A model generated the notes under the pieces. It was not told the origin of the DNA, did no database searches, and was given only the letters and a program-made list of their open reading frames with translations. Source: DASTCZ01 sp963704455 (GTDB taxonomy: Bacteria > Acidobacteriota > Terriglobia > Acidiferrales > UBA7541). From it: a stretch of DNA of 64,000 bases. Positions 53,049 to 62,846 of the stretch are shown piece by piece (position 1 is the stretch's first letter; every line of letters begins with the position of its first letter). Position numbers and translations under genes: made by a program. The stretch is taken from contig OY969905.1 of assembly GCA_963704455.1 (NCBI GenBank), positions 2,666,001 through 2,730,000 of the forward strand, written 5' to 3'.

Positions 53049-53273
53049 ATGAGCGAGCGGCAACAAACGCCGGAGAATCCATCCAGCGCGGCAACCGCGC
53101 CGAAGCAAAAAGTCTGCGAAAAATGCGGCGCGAAGTTTGACTGTTACTCGCCCTGGGGGCCCTGCTGGTGTGAGGAAGTAAAACTCAAACCCGAAGCGCT
53201 CGCCAATCTACGCGCCCGGTACGACGATTGCCTCTGCCCCAACTGCCTCGCCGCGGTAGAAAAAACCCGTTAA
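53049..53273 (+). CDS. Cysteine-rich CWC zinc-binding protein
   Basis: 74 aa. CEKCGAKFDCYSPWGPCWCEEV (in pieces CEKCG, CWCEE) followed by CLCPNCLAAV gives the CWC family cysteine pattern with about eight Cys, probably one or two zinc ions. The role is unknown; members sit next to diverse genes. It is co-directional with the DinB gene, 75 bases after it, and convergent with hicA. Confidence 0.85.
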   Translation: MSERQQTPENPSSAATAPKQKVCEKCGAKFDCYSPWGPCWCEEVKLKPEALANLRARYDDCLCPNCLAAVEKTR

Positions 53274-53277
53274 CTAT

Positions 53278-53487
53278 TCACTTCAAATCTTCTTCGGTCA
53301 GGCCTGCTGACTTCAGTAGATGACGAAAGAGCCCGATCTTGAGAGGGTGATTTCCGTGAATTGGAACAGACAGGCGGACGATGCTGCCTTTCTTTCCGTA
53401 AATGTGATGACTGCCGTGAATTCGGAGCAACTCCCAACCGTGACGCTCGAGAACAGAGGCGAGCTCATGGCCGGAAATAGTCTTCAT
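53278..53487 (-). CDS. hicA: HicA-type mRNA interferase toxin
   Basis: 69 aa. VLERHGWELLRIHGSHHIYGKKG contains the dsRBD-like core with the catalytic His of GSHHIY near residue 27; the tail LFRHLLKSAGLTEEDLK is typical. HicA cleaves mRNA independent of ribosomes. The start overlaps the antitoxin stop as ATGA (53484-53487), so the order is hicB-hicA with translational coupling. Confidence 0.93.
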   Translation of the reverse strand: MKTISGHELASVLERHGWELLRIHGSHHIYGKKGSIVRLSVPIHGNHPLKIGLFRHLLKSAGLTEEDLK

Positions 53488-53687
53488 ATTGCAATTTCCA
53501 ACACCCGCGCAGGCCCTTTGTCCGTTGGCTCTTTAATATCAACAGAGAGACATCCCTCCACGGCCTCATAGAGATTTGTGAGCAATTCCTCGAATGTATC
53601 GCCCTGCGTCGCGCAGCCGGGGATAGCCGGTACCTCTGCCCAGTAGCCACCTTCTTCCGCCTGATGAACCACGACTTTTATTTTCAC
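53484..53687 (-). CDS. hicB: HicB-type antitoxin
   Basis: 67 aa. The partial RNase-H-fold HicB pattern is clear: GGYWAEVPAIPGCATQGDTFEEL near residues 13-35 and NLYEAVEGCLSV. It lacks the C-terminal DNA-binding helix-turn-helix of longer HicB, so autoregulation must differ. AAGGAGGAGCCC upstream gives a strong ribosome binding site. Confidence 0.93.
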   Translation of the reverse strand: MKIKVVVHQAEEGGYWAEVPAIPGCATQGDTFEELLTNLYEAVEGCLSVDIKEPTDKGPARVLEIAI

Positions 53688-53745
53688 CGGGCTCCTCCTT
53701 GAACAGCTTCTTAGACGTTTGATCCAGTCTCCGGTTCACTCCGTT

Positions 53746-55482
<1,737 letters not shown>

Positions 55483-56246
55483 ACTAGCCTCCCGCGAATT
55501 CCCGCCGCCTGCCTGCAGCCTGCCTGCCGGTTAGGCAGGGTTAGGCAGGCGAACAAATGTAAGCGGCTAAAAAAGACCCTCTATATATAGACGGCGTGGC
55601 GTGCCGCAATCTGTCGCCAATTCTGGCGTTTTTACCGCGTTTGGCGCAAAACTGTGTCCTAGGGACGACAGTTGCCACAGGGGACACCACAGCGGCGCCA
55701 GTTTTAACAAAGCAATCAAGTTGGTGGAAACCCACCGGTGAGATAAATCCCCTCGTTGCCGCCTCTGAAAGCCCCATGCCATGTCCCGGCCCTGCCTACC
55801 GCCAGGCAGGCTGCCAGCCGGAAACGGAGCCCCCGCGCACACTAGATTAGATGCAGACGGCCACCCTGGCGTCACCAAAACCCTGCAAGGTTACAAAGGA
55901 GGCACGCCCTCAGTCAACTTCATCATTCCCCGGAACTTTGCGGGGGCTTGTATAGCACTTCCACCGCCGATTCGCAAAGCGCTTCCTCTTTATAGACGCC
56001 GGAGAAGCTGTTTACGTTCCCGCCGATTTTCAAGCCTGCCATCGCGGCACGCGAATATGGGCTACGAAGAAAAGAATGTGGCGGAAGGGCGAAGGTCCCC
56101 AATAAGTTCGCACACTGAGAATTTTTCGACCGGACGGCTGCAACGGCTTAGCGCTTCAAGCTAAAAATAAGTATGGACACGCGAATAGCCTAGGAAGTAT
56201 ACAAACGGCGCATACCGTCAAGAGGTCTAGCGTTTTGGAGGATCCG
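55483..56246. other. Long intergenic region upstream of rpoD with GCCTGCCT/AGGCAGGC repeats
   Basis: No gene is seen. Copies of CCTGCCT and AGGCAGG occur at 55507-55550 (several, overlapping, able to fold) and as CCTGCCTACCGCCAGGCAGG at 55791-55810. A TATATATA stretch at 55582-55589 is a likely rpoD -10 region, giving a leader of about 100 bases that includes the first repeat cluster. From 55811 to 56246 nothing stands out except the start region of the next gene. Confidence 0.5.
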
Positions 56247-56864
56247 ATGTCCGGACAAAATGAGAGCTCAACTTCCCCTGGAGAAATCGCTAAGTTGGAG
56301 TTCCCCGTGACGGTCTCCGTCCTGTTGCTGATTGCAGTCCTTGGCCTAACTGCCGGTTTTATTTGGTTGCCGACTTGGAGACTCCAAATCGAATTCTTCG
56401 GTATTGCAGCTGGAGTCGCGGCAGGCATTCTCAGTGCGTATTATGTCGGTCAGGGCCTGAAGATTACGATCGAACAACGCGATAAAGCAGCAATCGATGA
56501 AAGAATTTCTAGGGCTTTTGGACTAGCCTCGCGATGGAACGAGCCGAATTTTGCAAAGCTTCGCGAAGACTGGCGTGCTTTATTAAAAGAAATCGACGGG
56601 CAAACTGAAGCGGAGATTTGCAGGATTCTTGACGGAGATCTTCATAAGACCACGGTCACAGTGGACGTCCTGAATTTTTTTGAGGAAGTGGCTTATGCAA
56701 CGCGGACAGGGGTCGCTGACATAGATACACTACGTAATATTCATCACAGTATAGTAGTACATTACTTTACAACTATTTCGCCTTGGATTGATAAACGCCG
56801 AAGGGATAAGAAACAGCAGACAGCTTTTGAGCACCTAGAATGGCTCGCCAACCAGTGGAAGTAA
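56247..56864 (+). CDS. DUF4760-like membrane protein
   Basis: 205 aa from the ATG at 56247 with TTGGAGG upstream. Two helices (VSVLLLIAVLGLTAGFIWLP, LQIEFFGIAAGVAAGILSAYYVGQ) are followed by a soluble helical domain with RDKAAIDERISRAFGLASRWN, DVLNFFEEVAYATRTG and HSIVVHYFTTISPWI. This layout resembles DUF4760, which occurs near defence genes. Codon use is less GC-rich than the chromosome's, which suggests recent acquisition. Confidence 0.65.
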   Translation: MSGQNESSTSPGEIAKLEFPVTVSVLLLIAVLGLTAGFIWLPTWRLQIEFFGIAAGVAAGILSAYYVGQGLKITIEQRDKAAIDERISRAFGLASRWNEPNFAKLREDWRALLKEIDGQTEAEICRILDGDLHKTTVTVDVLNFFEEVAYATRTGVADIDTLRNIHHSIVVHYFTTISPWIDKRRRDKKQQTAFEHLEWLANQWK

Positions 56865-57352
56865 CATTTAAGGATCCATTGTATCGCGGTTCATGGGCAG
56901 TCTCCTCGATTGGGCGTGCTTGCTTGTAATTCATTGCCGTTTCAAATGTCAACTAGAAAACTTACGCATCAACTCCCGCTGTGTTTGATGCATGTATAAG
57001 GCCAAAGTATGCGTGCTGTAAGTGTCTGATCTATATGACGTTGTAGGTTAAGATTTGTTGCGGAATTAGCGATGTATTGAAATCGAGGGTAAAAATCACC
57101 CGAACCCTTCCCTGCGACAATGTTTCAAGCGCACCTCAGGATAGCAAGCAATTAGGGCAAATGCAAATCTGAGTCGGCATCAAGTATCGTAAAAGAGCCT
57201 ATTATGAACCTCCAGGTGCCACACCCTTCGATTCTAAGAGTTCGGTTTTTGGCCTTCCCCTGCCGTCATCCTGAGCGCAGAGAATGATTTGTGTCATAGT
57301 CCCACCTAGTGTTCACCGTCGCGCGCCATCTTTCCGCGCCCGGGAGTCCGCG
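56865..57352. other. A+T-richer intergenic region
   Basis: 488 bases with no gene. It contains a REP-like GTCATCCTGAGCGCAG at 57265-57280, otherwise short direct and inverted repeats near 56970 (CATCAA..TTGATG) and nothing else of note. Its composition matches the accessory region rather than the backbone. Confidence 0.4.
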
Positions 57353-57961
57353 ATGAAACTCAGCATCCGTTACGTGTTGTTCTTTTCTGTGGCCGTCATC
57401 GCCGGAGTCTACCTGCACGAGATTGGTCACGCCGTAGTTGGATGGATGGAAGGCGTTGCCGTTGTCCCCACGCCCGCAAAGGAGTACGTCCTCCAATCTC
57501 AATTAGGCTGGGACAATGAAACCTGGATTGCCCTCGGAGGGCCGATTGGAACCACGGTGGCAGCGCTGGCAGCGGCACTGTATTTTTGGCGCAAGCCGCG
57601 TCCTGCGAGTGAGGCAATACTCTTCGGGGCGTTTCTTCCGCTCGCTTCTTATTCCCTTCGGTTCCTTATCGTTGGACGGGGACATGACGACATCGAATGG
57701 CAGGCCGCCCAAGCCGCTCTTGGTCTGCGGCCCTCAGGTCATGCGATAGACGTTTTCTTTCTATGCCTCTTCATCACCGGATTAGCCGTCTGGTTTTTTC
57801 GGCTGCGCCCGCTGCTGTGGTCATGGCTAAGGCTCGCGACGATGATGATAGTTGGGATCGTCCTTCTGATCGCGCTTCAAGTCGGCAATAACGCCGTCTT
57901 CGACCACCACTTCCCCCTCGTCAAAATAATCAACGTTCCAGCAGGACTGGACCCCCGTTAA
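57353..57961 (+). CDS. Membrane protein with a HEIGH zinc-peptidase motif
   Basis: 202 aa from the ATG at 57353. HEIGHAVVGWMEG lies in the first membrane segment (residues about 22-34), so the HExxH metal motif of intramembrane M50-like proteases is present. Four or five helices follow (ALGGPIGTTVAALAAALYF, VFFLCLFITGLAVWFF, MMIVGIVLLIALQV). No second NPDG motif of site-2 proteases is seen, so it may be a small M50-like protein. Substrate unknown. It stands alone. Confidence 0.6.
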   Translation: MKLSIRYVLFFSVAVIAGVYLHEIGHAVVGWMEGVAVVPTPAKEYVLQSQLGWDNETWIALGGPIGTTVAALAAALYFWRKPRPASEAILFGAFLPLASYSLRFLIVGRGHDDIEWQAAQAALGLRPSGHAIDVFFLCLFITGLAVWFFRLRPLLWSWLRLATMMIVGIVLLIALQVGNNAVFDHHFPLVKIINVPAGLDPR

Positions 57962-58257
57962 GTCGTCGGCCACGCGTGTGCCCCCATTGTCACCGCCACT
58001 TGCAAATTCCCCTGGTACAACAATCACAAAAAGCTTTTTCTCAGGCCAATTGATTTGCCGCCCCAAGAGTAGCCCTCGCCTTCGTTTTGACTTCGTAGGA
58101 CTCACCTTCAGGTGGGCCCCCTTTGATTTCTTACTGCTCACCCCCCTTGCCGCGGGGTGTCCTGCGCCTTTGTCCTTTCGCGTTGTACACCCTTCAGGCA
58201 TGCGCGTCGCCACCCAACCCTTTGCGCTAGGCGACTGCATATGCCTAAAATCCTGAC
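57962..58257. other. Intergenic stretch before the AbiGi-like gene
   Basis: About 300 bases with no convincing gene. A short palindrome CACCTTCAGGTG near 58101-58112 is embedded in a GC-rich stretch with run-on Pro/Ser-coding frames that read as noise. Confidence 0.35.
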
Positions 58258-59049
58258 ATGAACGTTCAACGCTATGTATCGAATGAACTTACTCACTTCG
58301 TGGGAGGAAACTGCAATCGTGACCAACAACGTCAATTTGGGCTCCTTGAGAAAATACTCTACGAGGGCATACTGAAACCTCCTCCAACAGGAGGATTCGC
58401 CGACGGCTTCACGCTAGGCGTTGTCCACGGAGGAAAGCTCGCAGGGAATCGAGGTCTGATATCTTCTGTGGTCTGCTTCTGCGATATACCGATCGCAGAC
58501 ATTTCTATTCATACTCGAAAGTACAGCCTTTTTGGCATTGCGTTTACGAAATCTTTCATGCTTGCGAAGGGGGCCTCTCCTGTTTTTTACGTCGCGAGGG
58601 ATGCGTCAGCACCGTATGCCACGATCAGCGAAGATGAAACACCCAATCTGGAAGACGCTTGGGAAAAGGTCTATCGAAACCAGTTTAAGACAACTAAGAA
58701 ACTGGAGGCATACTTGAAAAGACAAATGCCGGGAAAACGCCGGGGATCATTGATACTGAGTTCAGACCGTCCAGGAACTACCTCGCCCGGCGGCCTTCTC
58801 TATGACCTAGATGAAATAAGCCATGCCTTGAACAATCTCGTCTATTCAAATCTAAAGTTCTTTAATGGGCTTGATACCGACCTGTCTAAAGACAACTTTT
58901 ACATGGAGCGCGAATGGCGAGTCAGGGGAGAACTCAAATTCAAGCTTAAAGACGTAACCCGAATCATCCTACCAAGAAGATTTGCAAGACGCCTACGAGA
59001 ACGATTCCCTAGTTTTTGCGGTCAGGTCGAATTCTCCAACAAGAACTGA
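58258..59049 (+). CDS. AbiGi-like abortive-infection protein
   Basis: 263 aa. The N-terminus RYVSNELTHFVGG, the block VVCFCDIPIADISIHTRKY near 80-98 and FGIAFTKSFMLAKGASPVFYVARD match the pattern of the AbiGi family (antitoxin part of the lactococcal AbiG system). FYMEREWRVRGELKFKL near the end is another conserved type of block. The lactococcal partner AbiGii is not seen next door; instead a methyltransferase and a restriction enzyme follow. The family call is from memory and could be wrong. Confidence 0.6.
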   Translation: MNVQRYVSNELTHFVGGNCNRDQQRQFGLLEKILYEGILKPPPTGGFADGFTLGVVHGGKLAGNRGLISSVVCFCDIPIADISIHTRKYSLFGIAFTKSFMLAKGASPVFYVARDASAPYATISEDETPNLEDAWEKVYRNQFKTTKKLEAYLKRQMPGKRRGSLILSSDRPGTTSPGGLLYDLDEISHALNNLVYSNLKFFNGLDTDLSKDNFYMEREWRVRGELKFKLKDVTRIILPRRFARRLRERFPSFCGQVEFSNKN

Positions 59050-59184
59050 TTGCCACATTTTACCCACTGCTTGAAGTGGGTCCAGAGTGGTCTTACCTGA
59101 CCTGGCCACCGACCATGTGTTCCACTTTCTATTTCTCGCCTGATTGTGTCAAACTCCTGCTTACGCGCTAGGGCACTTCTTTAG

Positions 59185-59871
59185 ATGGCTACTCTTTTCA
59201 AACCGCTATTTGATCCAGACAAGCCCGGACGCGGGAAGGTCTCGGATTATGACCCCCCGCTGTCGGTGTGGTCTGGAGAAGACGCCGAGCTACTGGAAAA
59301 GATGCTCGATTTTTACCCGCGTAGGACTCCGCGAAAAATCCTGGATGCAACAGTAAACCTTGGCCGCTTTTGGAAGGGCAGCAAACGGCCAGTCACTGGA
59401 CTCGACAACGACCCCAGTCACCATCCGGACGTCGTTGCGGACAACACGAACATGCCTTTTTCAGCTGGGGATTTCGACGTGGTTGTCTACGATCCTCCCC
59501 ATATTCCTAACCAGGGAAAGGATCGATCCAAGGATTTCAATACGCGATTTGGGCTAGTGCTCCGCTCATCCAAGAAAAACAACTATACTTTTTCTCACAC
59601 ATTCCCGCCGTTCCTTCGCGAAGCATATCGGGTACTGCGACAAGAAGGCGTTTTGTTCTGCAAGATTACGGACTATGTGCATCATCACCGGTATCAGTGG
59701 GCGCACATCGAATTGATTGATGCCGCCAGGTCTGCTGGTTTCCTACCCTGCGACTGCATCATCAAGATTCGTAAGGGGCCAATAATCGATCCTAGATGGA
59801 AGACCGCCCATCACAGCAGGCGGCAGCATTGTTATTGGCTTGTATTTCGGAAGTCGAAGAAGTGCGAATAG
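59185..59871 (+). CDS. DNA methyltransferase, DPPH-type
   Basis: 228 aa. Motif I-like ILDATVNLGRFWKG near 52-65, then TGLDNDPSHHPDVVADN and motif IV VVVYDPPHIPNQG near 107-119; REAYRVLRQEGVLFCKITD completes the fold. The catalytic DPPH is close to the DPPY of adenine or cytosine-N4 methylases. It is short for an R-M methylase and lacks a clear target-recognition domain. Upstream of the restriction gene by 16 bases, so it probably protects against it. Confidence 0.7.
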   Translation: MATLFKPLFDPDKPGRGKVSDYDPPLSVWSGEDAELLEKMLDFYPRRTPRKILDATVNLGRFWKGSKRPVTGLDNDPSHHPDVVADNTNMPFSAGDFDVVVYDPPHIPNQGKDRSKDFNTRFGLVLRSSKKNNYTFSHTFPPFLREAYRVLRQEGVLFCKITDYVHHHRYQWAHIELIDAARSAGFLPCDCIIKIRKGPIIDPRWKTAHHSRRQHCYWLVFRKSKKCE

Positions 59872-59887
59872 CTCTATTCGGCTCTCA

Positions 59888-60910
59888 ATGAAATCCAGAC
59901 CCAATAAGCGAACTAAGACTGCTTCGCCTGCCACTGCCAAAAGTCTTCTCAGCCCGCCAAGTTCAGCAAGACAAGTCCGTTTCTATCAACTTCTTGTGGC
60001 AGCACGCAAACGATGGTTTATGGACGCCCTTTCCGATGCGCTCAGCCGGATTGAACAGAAGTTGATAAAAGAGCAGATATCAGATTTCGTTCCGCCCCAT
60101 GCTCAAAAGATTCTAGCCGCAGCCGGGATTCGCGACGAACATGTTTTCCCAGTTCCCGCGCTTCTCACAATGAAGCCGTCGCTAGTCGGCTACTATCGTC
60201 TTTTGCTGGGTGCGCCCCAGAAAGGATTCTACAAAGGCTCGACGGGTATGGGGCGCTTCAAGAGCATGGAAGAACTGGGAACCTTATCCAAAAACCAAGA
60301 AGCTCTGTTGCCGGATTTCTGTCGGGCTATGGCGAAGCCCCTTATGGAACTCGTTCGCCAGATTCCAAAAATAACGGAGCGGGACCTGAGCGAGCTCCCG
60401 TTGCTTACATTCGGTGCCCAGCTGCAAGGGTCGAACAACACCCTTATAGGCAAGATCGCGATGAAGGAGGTCTTTGCCGCGATAACTGCAATTGTAGAAA
60501 GGCATGTGATCGAAAGGAAGGAGAACAGACTGACCCTGAAGAACTCTGCGGGTCGATCAGTATTGATCAGTCTCTCCCACGATCCAGATGTTTGTATTCA
60601 AGAAATTGTTGGGGGCCGCGTGCATCACAAGGTCGCCATCGAAGTAAAGGGAGGCACTGATCTCAGCAACGCTCACAATCGCGCGGGTGAAGCCGAGAAG
60701 TCACACCAAAAGGCAAAGAAAGCTGGCTTTCCAGAATTTTGGACTGTCATTTCACGCCAAGGTCTGGTGCAATCCAAAATACAATCTGAATCTCCGACTA
60801 CAAATCATTGGTTTGATGTCGGCGAAGTCTTGGCTCGCAGGGGTGCGGATTGGGAGGATTTTCGTCAACGCCTAACTGGGACTGTCGGAATCCCGCTAAA
60901 GGATTCCTAG
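59888..60910 (+). CDS. XcyI-like type II restriction endonuclease
   Basis: 340 aa from the ATG at 59888, after the methyltransferase stop. The block KPSLVGYYRLLLGAPQKGFY near 100-120 and FGAQLQGSNNTLIG near 180 resemble the XcyI endonuclease family (XcyI cuts CCCGGG). HHKVAIEVKGGTDLSNAHNR near 255 could hold the E-x-K part of a PD-(D/E)xK centre, the acid being upstream. Length fits. The family call is moderate, from pattern memory. Confidence 0.6.
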   Translation: MKSRPNKRTKTASPATAKSLLSPPSSARQVRFYQLLVAARKRWFMDALSDALSRIEQKLIKEQISDFVPPHAQKILAAAGIRDEHVFPVPALLTMKPSLVGYYRLLLGAPQKGFYKGSTGMGRFKSMEELGTLSKNQEALLPDFCRAMAKPLMELVRQIPKITERDLSELPLLTFGAQLQGSNNTLIGKIAMKEVFAAITAIVERHVIERKENRLTLKNSAGRSVLISLSHDPDVCIQEIVGGRVHHKVAIEVKGGTDLSNAHNRAGEAEKSHQKAKKAGFPEFWTVISRQGLVQSKIQSESPTTNHWFDVGEVLARRGADWEDFRQRLTGTVGIPLKDS

Positions 60911-61021
60911 CTGTGTGTGCTATATTCGGCGGGTGCCCCGGCCATCGTTTTTGCGTGTGGGGACATCGATCTCGATTGTAGTAGACCCAAACCCCTATTC
61001 TTCCGCATATTCCCCCATTCC

Positions 61022-61060
61022 ATTCGAATAGCTTTTGACACTTTCCACAACCATTCGAAT
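61022..61060. promoter_or_regulatory. Paired ATTCGAAT boxes, left of the IS element
   Basis: ATTCGAAT at 61022-61029 and 61053-61060, 31 bases apart. After removal of the IS and one target copy they lie 39 bases upstream of a TTGACA box (now at 62549-62554), nearly the same distance as at 1419-1469. They are probably operator sites of an unknown regulator. Confidence 0.5.
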
Positions 61061-61081
61061 TCCACTCCACAAATTTCTTTT

Positions 61082-61099
61082 GATTTCCCCACTTATCTA
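61082..61099. repeat. 18-bp target-site duplication, left copy
   Basis: GATTTCCCCACTTATCTA at 61082-61099 is repeated exactly at 62531-62548, the other side of the IS element. An 18-bp duplication is long and fits the IS1202-type family. Confidence 0.85.
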
Positions 61100-62530
61100 T
61101 GTTGTTAGCAAATCGAAATGTCCGCGTTAGGTAGCAAGTGATGTGTCCGCTTTTGATTTTCCTTCTGCTCCTCAAACTACATTCACCGCGCCGTCGTCGG
61201 GGCTGTGGGAAAGTGGGGATCCCGCGGTTTGCGCGGGATTCCCAAGCGCAGCGTCTTTTCCACAGCCCTTTTCCGCCGCCGATTTCGGTTCGTTATTTTC
61301 GCCAGCAAACTGTCCGACACACTGGGGTCCGTAATACAAACTCAGCCGCCCATCCAGATGTTCGCACACCGTCACCCGGCAACCCGCCAGCGTCCCGCGC
61401 CAGCGCACCCGTTCGATCTGCAACGTCCGGCCGCCCCAACTCACCGTGTTGTCTCGGTTCACCACCCGCTCCTGCTGCAGCGAGAAGACCCGGTCCAGAT
61501 CTTTCCCGGTCGCCGGCACAAAGGCGCTGACCGGTTCCGTCGCCGCCACAGCGAATTTCCGGTTGAACTCCGCGATATAGCTCTCGCCGAGAAAACGGTT
61601 GGCTTCTTCGATCGTCGCGATCCCGCGCAGCCGCAACTCTTGCGGCAGCCGCCGCTGCCAGGTGCCGAAGTTCCGCTCGCTTCGTCCACGTGCTTGCGGC
61701 GAGTAGGCCGGAATCATCTGAATCCTCAAATCACTCAACGCCCGCCCCACCTGCGTTAGCCGCTGCCGGTCCACCGGCTCTCCGGCTTTCGGGGTTACCC
61801 AGAAATGGCTTGCCCGGTCGCTGTAAAGCGAGCAAAACACCCCTTGCCGCTCGACCACTTCGCGCAACGCGATCATCACCGTCGGTGTCGATTCCTCCTC
61901 GACCAACTGCGCGTAGTACACCTCGCTGGTCGCATCGTCCAGCACCACGATCAAGTCGTGCCACTGCTGGCCCAGCCAGCGATGCTTGCTGCCGTCGATG
62001 TGCAGCATCATCCCGGCCATCGGTCTTCGTTCGCGCCGCCGCCGGTGCAGGCCCCGCTGCCGTTCTTTCGCCACCAGTCCGGCGCCTTGCAGCGCCAGCT
62101 TCACCCAGGTGTAGCTGAGCCGGATGCCGTGCTCCTCCTCGAGCTTCTCGTGAAAATGCTTCACGCTGAAATCGGAATACTTCTCCCGGTACAAAACCAA
62201 CACCTTTTCGACCACCTCCAGCTTCACGCGCTTCGGAGAAGGTGTTCCCGTCCGGCGATCCCACAGTCCGTCATAGCCGAACCGCTGATAGCGCCAATAC
62301 AGCCGCCGCATCTGCCGCGGACCGACGCGCAACACCTGGGCCGCTTGAAGCCAGGTCATCTGCTTGCCGATCACCCGCAAAATCACTTCTTGTGCTTTCA
62401 TCGCCCGCTCCGTCGCAGCTCTGGAGTAGCTCATCACGCCCACCTCCGGACCGGAGGTCTACTCCAAGCCGCCTGTGTAAAGCGGACATTTCATCTGCTA
62501 ATAGACCGGACATATCATGTGCTAACGACA
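61100..62530 (-). mobile_element. Complete IS element of the IS1202/ISNCY type
   Basis: 1,431 bp, starting TGTTGTTAGCA and ending TGCTAACGACA, with one transposase gene. Each end carries two tandem copies of a 20-21-bp unit ending in TGTCCG: left 61104-61124 and 61130-61149, right 62483-62502 and 62507-62526 (reverse orientation). They are probably transposase binding sites. It is flanked by an 18-bp direct repeat, so insertion was recent enough for both copies to stay identical. Confidence 0.85.
61172..62434 (-). CDS. IS1202/ISNCY-type DDE transposase
   Basis: 420 aa from the ATG at 62434, with GGAGG upstream; a GTG at 62443 is possible. The HTH region LQAAQVLRVGPRQMRRLYWRYQ (in part) and FGYDGLWDRRTG precede an rve-type catalytic core: MLHIDGSKHRWLG (first Asp), LIVVLDDATSEVYYAQ and SLYSDRASHFW (second Asp), and AYSPQARGRSERNFGTWQRRL (Glu in SER..). 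All three catalytic residues seem present, so it is probably active. Confidence 0.88.
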   Translation of the reverse strand: MSYSRAATERAMKAQEVILRVIGKQMTWLQAAQVLRVGPRQMRRLYWRYQRFGYDGLWDRRTGTPSPKRVKLEVVEKVLVLYREKYSDFSVKHFHEKLEEEHGIRLSYTWVKLALQGAGLVAKERQRGLHRRRRERRPMAGMMLHIDGSKHRWLGQQWHDLIVVLDDATSEVYYAQLVEEESTPTVMIALREVVERQGVFCSLYSDRASHFWVTPKAGEPVDRQRLTQVGRALSDLRIQMIPAYSPQARGRSERNFGTWQRRLPQELRLRGIATIEEANRFLGESYIAEFNRKFAVAATEPVSAFVPATGKDLDRVFSLQQERVVNRDNTVSWGGRTLQIERVRWRGTLAGCRVTVCEHLDGRLSLYYGPQCVGQFAGENNEPKSAAEKGCGKDAALGNPAQTAGSPLSHSPDDGAVNVV

Positions 62531-62577
62531 GATTTCCCCACTTATCTATTGACAACTATTTCTGCTTATGGTAACTA
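62531..62577 (+). promoter_or_regulatory. Right target copy and promoter of the 230-aa protein
   Basis: The right target duplication is 62531-62548. TTGACA (62549-62554) and TAACTA (62572-62577), 17 bases apart, form a likely promoter for the gene at 62847. The IS has moved the ATTCGAAT boxes at 61022-61060 about 1.4 kb away from it. Confidence 0.5.
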
Positions 62578-62846
62578 CGTGTGTAACTTAGTTCTCTCTG
62601 GATCGGACCAGTAGTTCCTATGACGCCGCGTCCCGTAGCACCTTCAATTTTCAACGCAGCCGGTTTCTCGCCCTCCACGCCGCGCCCCTCCGCGCCCCTG
62701 CTAACTCTATTAATCTCAATCACTTCCAGCCGTCGCGCAAAAGCGCCCCTGCTAAGTCCTTTAGAATGATAGCGTTCCAGAAACTGCCTGTTTTTTCTTT
62801 CAATGCCTCGCTCCAATCTTCAAATCCTCAGAAAAGGTAACCCGCC
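62578..62846. other. Leader of the 230-aa gene
   Basis: 269 bases without a gene. GCGCCCCTGCTAA occurs twice (62694-62706 and 62744-62756), 50 bases apart. The stretch before the ATG has AAAAGG at 62832-62837. No terminator or riboswitch pattern is recognised. Confidence 0.4.

Noticed and set aside
57827..58240. 137-codon minus-strand frame before the AbiGi-like gene
   Set aside because: Overlaps the end of the HEIGH gene, lacks a ribosome binding site and reads as basic low-complexity sequence.
56247..62530. Prophage or integrative element
   Set aside because: No integrase, portal, terminase or tail gene, and no attachment repeats apart from the IS duplication; the tRNA at 25165 has no nearby integrase.
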